From positions 1-11,707 of the forward strand of contig JAJNBR010000117.1 of NCBI GenBank assembly GCA_021156265.1: a stretch of 11,707 nucleotides of DNA, read 5' to 3'. The stretch's first letter is position 1. Each line of letters starts with the position of its first letter. The position numbers and the translations under genes were made by a program. This document shows positions 7,771 through 11,707 of this stretch, piece after piece. The notes beneath the pieces are model-generated. The model did not search any database, was not told the DNA's origin, and saw only the letters and a program-made list of their open reading frames with translations. This DNA is from Flavipsychrobacter sp. (GTDB lineage: Bacteria; Bacteroidota; Bacteroidia; Chitinophagales; Chitinophagaceae).

Positions 7771-9740
7771 TTAGTCCTGGTTTCTCTTTTTTACCATGGT
7801 CAGGATGGTAGCGATGGCTACCGTTTCACCGGTTTCATCGTATACGTCTACCAGCCATTTCACGATGCCTTTGGCTATATCGTCCTCTGTGCGCTTTTCC
7901 TGGTCTACTTTTTCCTTCACTGTCAGCTTTACCCCGATGGTCATTCCGGGATATACTGGTTTGGTAAAACGGGCTTCGTCGACACCGTAGTTGAGCAGTA
8001 CCGGGCCTTTTTTAGCGTCAACAAACAGGCCTGCGGCTTTTGAAAGCACGAAGTAGCCATGCGCCACGCGCCCGGTGAATATGGTTCCTTCCAGCGAGGT
8101 AGCGTCCATATGGGCGTAGAAGTTGTCACCGCTTACGTTGGCAAAGTTGGTAATGTCGGCTTCGGATACCGTATGCTTATGTGTTATTACTGTGTCACCC
8201 ACCTGCAGGTCTTCAAAATGTTTGCGGAAGGGGTGTACTTCGGTCTCGTTTTGCTTTGCGCCCTGCTGGTAAACGTTGGTGATGCGGGTGATGGTAGTTG
8301 GTGATCCCTGGATAGCCGTGCGCTGCAGGTAGTGCAGTACACCGCGTTTTCCGCCCATTTCCTCGCCGCCGCCGGCGCGGCCGGGGCCGCCATGCATGTG
8401 CCGAGTACAAATTCCCTGGCTATGTCGTCGTCGGCAGTAATGACCGAGCATACCAGCGAGCCACGGCCCATTTTGGCAAGTTCTATCGCTTCGTCAATGG
8501 TATTATAAGGCATCAGGGTAGATACCGGGCCAAAGGCTTCTACATTGTGGCAATCCAGTTTATTAAATGGATCGTCGTTGAAGAACACCACTGGCGGAAG
8601 GAAGGCGCCTTTTTCCTTATCGGCACCTACAACTTCAAATTTTTCCATGTCGCCGATAACGATCTGCTGAGTTTGGGCTAACAATTGCACCCTTTCGCGT
8701 ACCTCGTTGCGCTGCGAGAGTCCTGCCAGCGGGCCCATGCGCACACCTTCAAGTGTCGGGTCGCCGACAGTAGTTCCCTGCAGGCGTTTGCCCAGGGCTA
8801 TCTGTACGTCTTCCACCATATTGGCGGGAACCATAATACGGCGGACAGCAGTACATTTCTGACCTGCTTTGGTCGTTATCTCGCGGGTTACTTCTTTGAT
8901 GAAGATATCGAACTCGGCACTGCCTGTTTTCACGTCAGGACCCAGCACACAGCAATTCAGCGAGTCGGCCTCCAGGTTGAAGGGAACAGCCTCTGAAAGG
9001 ATGCGTGGGTGCGACTTTAGCGAACGTCCGGTGGTTGCAGAGCCGGTGAAGGTGACAACGTCCTGCGTTTCTACCGTATCCAGTATGCCCCTTGCGCTGC
9101 CGCAGATAAGCTGCAGTGAGCCTTCGGGTAGTATGTTCGATTTGATGATCTCTTCAAAAACCGCCTCGGTAAGGAATGAAGTAAGTGTTGCAGGCTTGAC
9201 GATAGCAGGCACGCCGGCCATCAGGTTTACTGCTACCTTTTCCAGCATACCCCACACCGGGAAGTTGAAGGCATTGATATGGATGGCAACGCCCTCGCGC
9301 GGCACCATGATGTGGTGACCGATAAAAGTGCCGTTCTTGGAAAGCTTTGCGGCTTCACCATCTACATAAAAACGCTCGTCGGGGAACTGGCGACGAAGGC
9401 TTGCATTGGCAAAAAGGTTGCCGATACCGCCCTCTATGTCCACCCAGGAGTCGGCGCGGGTAGCGCCGGTATAAGTGCTTATTTTATAAAAATACTCTTT
9501 ACGCTCCATCAGGTGCATCGCCAGGGCTTTCAGCATGCGGCCGCGCTGGTGGAAGGTGAGCTTGCGAAGCGCCGGCCCACCCACTTTGCGAGCGTAGTGC
9601 ATCATAGCTCCGAAATCAAGTCCCTCACTGCTGGCCGTGTAGATGGCTTCGCCGGTAATAGCATTGTGCAAGACGTCACCTTCTTTCTTTGCAGTTATCC
9701 ATTTACCCTCAGCGTAATTCTTCAGTTGTGTTAGCGCCAT
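7771..9740 (-). pseudogene. paaZ: paaZ, oxepin-CoA hydrolase/3-oxo-5,6-dehydrosuberyl-CoA semialdehyde dehydrogenase, broken by a frame-shifting deletion
   Basis: PaaZ opens the oxepin-CoA ring and oxidises the resulting aldehyde in aerobic phenylacetate breakdown. The aldehyde dehydrogenase half runs in frame from ATG 9740 to about residue 448 (base 8397), with catalytic Cys296 (KAGQKCTAVRR) and Glu257 (LEADSLNCC). The MaoC hydratase half occupies another frame from about 8400 to the TAA at 7771: HGGPGRAGGGEE, then SGDNFYAHMD with the expected Asp and His at 8125-8127 and 8110-8112. The frames meet at 8397-8400, where family members have about 27 more residues, including a conserved NExSAKESTGHGSPLP-like stretch. 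A loss of about 82 bases restores both frame and length (684 codons versus 681 residues in E. coli, from memory). As written, the upstream frame runs on to 8187 with 69 out-of-frame codons. True pseudogene or sequence/assembly error are both possible. Confidence 0.88.
8395..8402 (-). other. Deletion/frame junction within paaZ
   Basis: On the - strand the codons GGC ACA (Gly447-Thr448 of the dehydrogenase frame, bases 8402-8397) run straight into the hydratase frame read as CAC ATG from 8400. The second frame is shifted by two bases relative to the first, so the missing length must leave a remainder of one when divided by three. The junction abuts a palindromic CATGCATG and, at about 8361-8390, an almost pure G/C tract that can fold, which is a typical place for replication slippage or for sequencing drop-out. 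Confidence 0.75.
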
Positions 9741-9910
9741 ACATTAGTATTGTGGAAATATTTAAAATCTCGCGATGAGGCTGCAATTTATAATATTTCG
9801 AAGGAATTAGACGTGCTGCGAACGCGCAAAAGCCGCACGAATGCCGCAGACAGACAGATCATGTGAAAGCCTTAACGATTCCCGGTATCGCCGGGGGCAA
9901 AAAAAACTGC
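9741..9910. other. Gap between the Rieske gene and paaZ, no gene recognised
   Basis: This 170-base gap should contain the end of the Rieske transcript and the start of the paaZ transcript, both on the - strand. The half nearest paaZ is AT-rich, as expected of a promoter, but no TAnnTTTG element was found upstream of 9740. A short inverted repeat, CCCGG-TATCG-CCGGG (9881-9895), is present, but its T-run precedes the stem on the - strand, so it is not a standard terminator for the Rieske gene. Confidence 0.5.
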
Positions 9911-10693
9911 CTAAAGTCTTATAAATACCTTGTGGCCGGATATAGTCAATTCGTAAGTGGTGATCTTAGTCCTGGCGGGCCCGGCCTTTACTTCGCCTGT
10001 AGTGACGTTAAACTGGGAGCCGTGCCAGGGGCATTGCACCGTGCCGCAGATCATAGACCCCCCGGCTAGCGTACCTCCGCGGTGGGTGCAACGGTCATCG
10101 AAGGCCACGAACCCGTCTTCGGTTTTGCCAATAACGATCCTTTTTCCATTAATATGTACCAGTTTCATCTGGTTCACTTCCAGTTCGCCGGTTGTAGCTA
10201 CTTCTATCTCGCCGGATTTCTTATCCAGGTATTCTTCGTTCCACTTACCGGCGCTGGCATACCGTATATCCACACCTACCTGGTTGCGGTAAACCAGGGT
10301 GCCGCCCATCCATCCTGCTATCGTTAACAGGATCATCGCTAGTGTTTCAAGGACCATGTGCACTGTTGTGATCATAATATCTTCCCGACGGAAATACAGT
10401 ACAATAAAAATGATCAACACGGTGGAATTGAGCAAGCCATGTTTTGTAGCCCGTTTTTTTGCCGAACTAGCGGGCGGCACAACCGTAAAATAGTCCACAA
10501 TGCCAGGTATCGCCGCAAGGACAGCTCCAACTATGCCCGCAATGTTTAAATATTCGGCTGTTGTCAAATGGTCTTCGTTGTCTGCGAAAAGAAAAAGTAT
10601 ATCAAAAAGGAAGGTTCCGGTGAAGAATGCGATAGGGAAGGCGACGAGAATGGGATGCAGCGGATGGCTCTTGATGCTGGCTTTGCTTTTCAT
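9911..10693 (-). CDS. DUF2231 membrane domain fused to a C-terminal Rieske [2Fe-2S] domain
   Basis: With the ATG at 10693 the product is 260 residues. Residues 1-135 form a DUF2231 domain beginning SHPLHPILVAFPIAFF (9-24), with four hydrophobic helices (about 14-36, 46-72, 88-101, 108-135). Residues 170-260 form a Rieske domain with CTH (202-204) and CPWHGS (221-226): C-x-H, 16 residues, then C-x-x-H, the complete cluster-ligand set. It resembles bacterial Rieske ferredoxins more than cytochrome-complex Rieske subunits, since no disulfide-type pair is obvious. A membrane-anchored electron carrier is the natural inference, but no partner oxidoreductase is in the window. An in-frame ATG at 10738 would add 15 polar residues before the domain; the internal start is preferred because DUF2231 begins there. 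No convincing terminator separates it from paaZ, 170 bases downstream. Confidence 0.87.
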   Translation of the reverse strand: MKSKASIKSHPLHPILVAFPIAFFTGTFLFDILFLFADNEDHLTTAEYLNIAGIVGAVLAAIPGIVDYFTVVPPASSAKKRATKHGLLNSTVLIIFIVLYFRREDIMITTVHMVLETLAMILLTIAGWMGGTLVYRNQVGVDIRYASAGKWNEEYLDKKSGEIEVATTGELEVNQMKLVHINGKRIVIGKTEDGFVAFDDRCTHRGGTLAGGSMICGTVQCPWHGSQFNVTTGEVKAGPARTKITTYELTISGHKVFIRL

Positions 10694-10816
10694 GTGGCCG
10701 GTGTTTCCGCATAACGCATAAAAATTGCACCGCGACAACCCCGAGGCTGTTTATCATGCCGTTACAAAGCCTGGTAAAGAACTGGTACAATATTTTTAAA
10801 TTCCTGCCCGTTACTT

Positions 10817-10824
10817 TACCTTTA
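10817..10824 (+). promoter_or_regulatory. Candidate -7 promoter element of the OmpA-family lipoprotein gene
   Basis: TACCTTTA matches the Bacteroidota -7 consensus TAnnTTTG except at the last base and sits 22 bases before the ATG at 10847, a normal spacing for a short leader. About 20 bases upstream only a T-run (10793-10797) is available as a -33 element. The roughly 150-base gap 10694-10846 lies between divergent genes and so should hold promoters for both; none as good is seen for the - strand gene. Confidence 0.4.
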
Positions 10825-10846
10825 TTAATCTAATAACCAAAACAGT

Positions 10847-11683
10847 ATGAAATCTTCGTTCCTAGTTAGCATTTTGTCAATAAGCGTGCTGGCCGTTGGT
10901 TGCGTCAGCCAGAAGAAATATAACGAACTCCAGTCGCGCCACAGCCAGCTGGCTTCGCAAAATCAGCAATGTCAATCCGACCTGTCGTCGGCTAAGACCC
11001 GGATAGGTAGCCTTGACGATCAACTGGCATCCGAGCGCGCCAACCTTACTTCGCTCCAGGCCGCGCTCGATAAATGCCTCACGGCTTCCACGCAAGGTGG
11101 CGTGAACATCGCGAAGCTGGTTGACGAGATCAATGCTTCTAACAAATATATTCAGCACCTCGTGAACCTGAAGAACAAGAGCGACTCGCTGAACATGGTA
11201 CTTACCAATAACCTTACCCGCTCACTGGATCGTGACGAGCTGAAGGAAATAGACGTGAAGGTGCTGAAGGGAGTAGTGTACATTTCGCTTTCAGACAATA
11301 TGCTGTATAAGACGGGCAGCTATGAAATATCTGAAGTGGCAGGGGCTACACTTGGCAAAATAGCCAAGGTGATAAAAGACTACCGTGAGTACGATGTGCT
11401 GGTGGAAGGCAACACGGATGACGTGCCCATTAACAGGCCTAATATTCGCAATAACTGGGATCTTAGCGCGCTTCGTGCCTCATCTGTAGTGCAGGCGCTG
11501 CAGACAGACTATGGCGTTGATCCGAAAAGGTTGACTGCAGGTGGAAGGGGTGAATATAATCCTGTTGCCAGCAATGATACCGAGGCCGGCAAGATGCGTA
11601 ATAGGAGGACACAGATCATAGTGACGCCGAAACTGGATCAATTTATGGACCTGATAGAAAAGGCGCCCGAAAACAAAGACTAG
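10847..11683 (+). CDS. OmpA-family lipoprotein with coiled coil (peptidoglycan-binding)
   Basis: A 278-residue protein. The N terminus is a lipoprotein signal peptide (MKSS, hydrophobic core, LAVGC) with Cys19 as the probable lipidated residue. The residues after Cys (VSQKK) are basic rather than acidic, so the acidic surface-export signal known from some Bacteroidota lipoproteins is not evident and a periplasm-facing outer-membrane anchor is more likely. Residues about 22-76 are Gln/Ser/Leu-rich and predicted coiled coil. The OmpA-like domain spans about 155-262, with EGNTDDVP (188-194) and WDLSALRASSV (204-214). Asp191 and Arg210 correspond to the residues that bind diaminopimelate in OmpA, and NRRTQI (252-257) closes the domain. 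It would tie the outer membrane to peptidoglycan. The TAG stop at 11681-11683 is followed by no terminator within the remaining 24 bases. Confidence 0.9.
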   Translation: MKSSFLVSILSISVLAVGCVSQKKYNELQSRHSQLASQNQQCQSDLSSAKTRIGSLDDQLASERANLTSLQAALDKCLTASTQGGVNIAKLVDEINASNKYIQHLVNLKNKSDSLNMVLTNNLTRSLDRDELKEIDVKVLKGVVYISLSDNMLYKTGSYEISEVAGATLGKIAKVIKDYREYDVLVEGNTDDVPINRPNIRNNWDLSALRASSVVQALQTDYGVDPKRLTAGGRGEYNPVASNDTEAGKMRNRRTQIIVTPKLDQFMDLIEKAPENKD

Positions 11684-11707
11684 CGCGGTAGCCGATAGAA
11701 TGTTTTA

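Noticed and set aside
8187..8396. C-terminal 69 codons of the long 517-residue frame (8187-9740) as a genuine part of the dehydrogenase
   Set aside because: After base 8397 the translation loses all similarity to PaaZ (Ala/Pro-rich, then arbitrary), while the other frame over the same bases encodes conserved PaaZ sequence.
8401..8451. ATG at 8451 as the start of a stand-alone MaoC hydratase gene
   Set aside because: The first 17 codons from this ATG are the dehydrogenase coding sequence read out of frame; PaaZ-like sequence begins only at about 8400, and nothing suggests independent initiation.
8869..9734. + strand frames (8869-9318 and 9279-9734) opposite paaZ
   Set aside because: They mirror a high-confidence aldehyde dehydrogenase coding region and have no domain-like content.
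9881..9908. Hairpin CCCGG/CCGGG followed by A8 as a terminator of the Rieske gene
   Set aside because: On the - strand the T-run comes before the stem, and on the + strand the stem is followed by A rather than T, so neither direction gives an intrinsic terminator.
10694..10738. 15-residue N-terminal extension of the DUF2231-Rieske protein
   Set aside because: The extension is polar, precedes the point where DUF2231 proteins normally start, and the internal ATG at 10693 gives the standard N terminus.
1..11707. CRISPR arrays, tandem repeats, tRNA, rRNA, insertion sequences
   Set aside because: No regularly spaced repeat, cloverleaf-like tRNA sequence, rRNA signature, transposase or terminal inverted repeat was seen on either strand.

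Overview
The window looks like chromosomal DNA from a Bacteroidota bacterium, plausibly a Chitinophagaceae-like genus. The grounds are the protein families present, the near absence of Shine-Dalgarno sequences before starts, and -7-like promoter elements resembling TAnnTTTG. This placement is inferred from style; no rRNA or other marker gene is present.

Left region (1-6877, all + strand): a tightly packed surface-polysaccharide locus. It holds the C-terminal part of a Wzx-type flippase, a GT4 glycosyltransferase, a Wzy/O-antigen ligase-like membrane protein with a large soluble loop, a GT2 glycosyltransferase, a second GT4 enzyme and a DUF1972-type GT4 enzyme. Three junctions overlap by 1-4 bases and the other two have gaps of 14 and 19 bases, so one transcript with coupled translation is likely. 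Together they would build a lipid-linked oligosaccharide, flip it and polymerise or transfer it. The initiating sugar-phosphate transferase and nucleotide-sugar genes are not in view. The locus ends at a perfect 18-bp hairpin (6876-6915) that can terminate both converging units.

Middle region (6923-9740, - strand): two acyl-CoA/phenylacetate catabolism genes. Upstream is paaZ (aldehyde dehydrogenase plus MaoC hydratase). Its two domains are both recognisable but lie in different frames. About 27 conserved residues are missing at the junction near 8398, consistent with a deletion of about 82 bases. It is either a real pseudogene or an assembly/sequencing defect beside a very GC-rich tract. Downstream of it, past a hairpin, lies a crotonase-family enoyl-CoA hydratase/isomerase.

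Right region (9911-11683): a - strand membrane protein joining a DUF2231 domain to a C-terminal Rieske [2Fe-2S] domain, and a divergent + strand lipoprotein with a coiled coil and an OmpA-like peptidoglycan-binding domain.

I found no CRISPR array, tRNA, rRNA, insertion sequence or clearly new multigene system. The most notable item is the broken paaZ. The DUF2231-Rieske protein and the Wzy-like loop are secondary points of interest.
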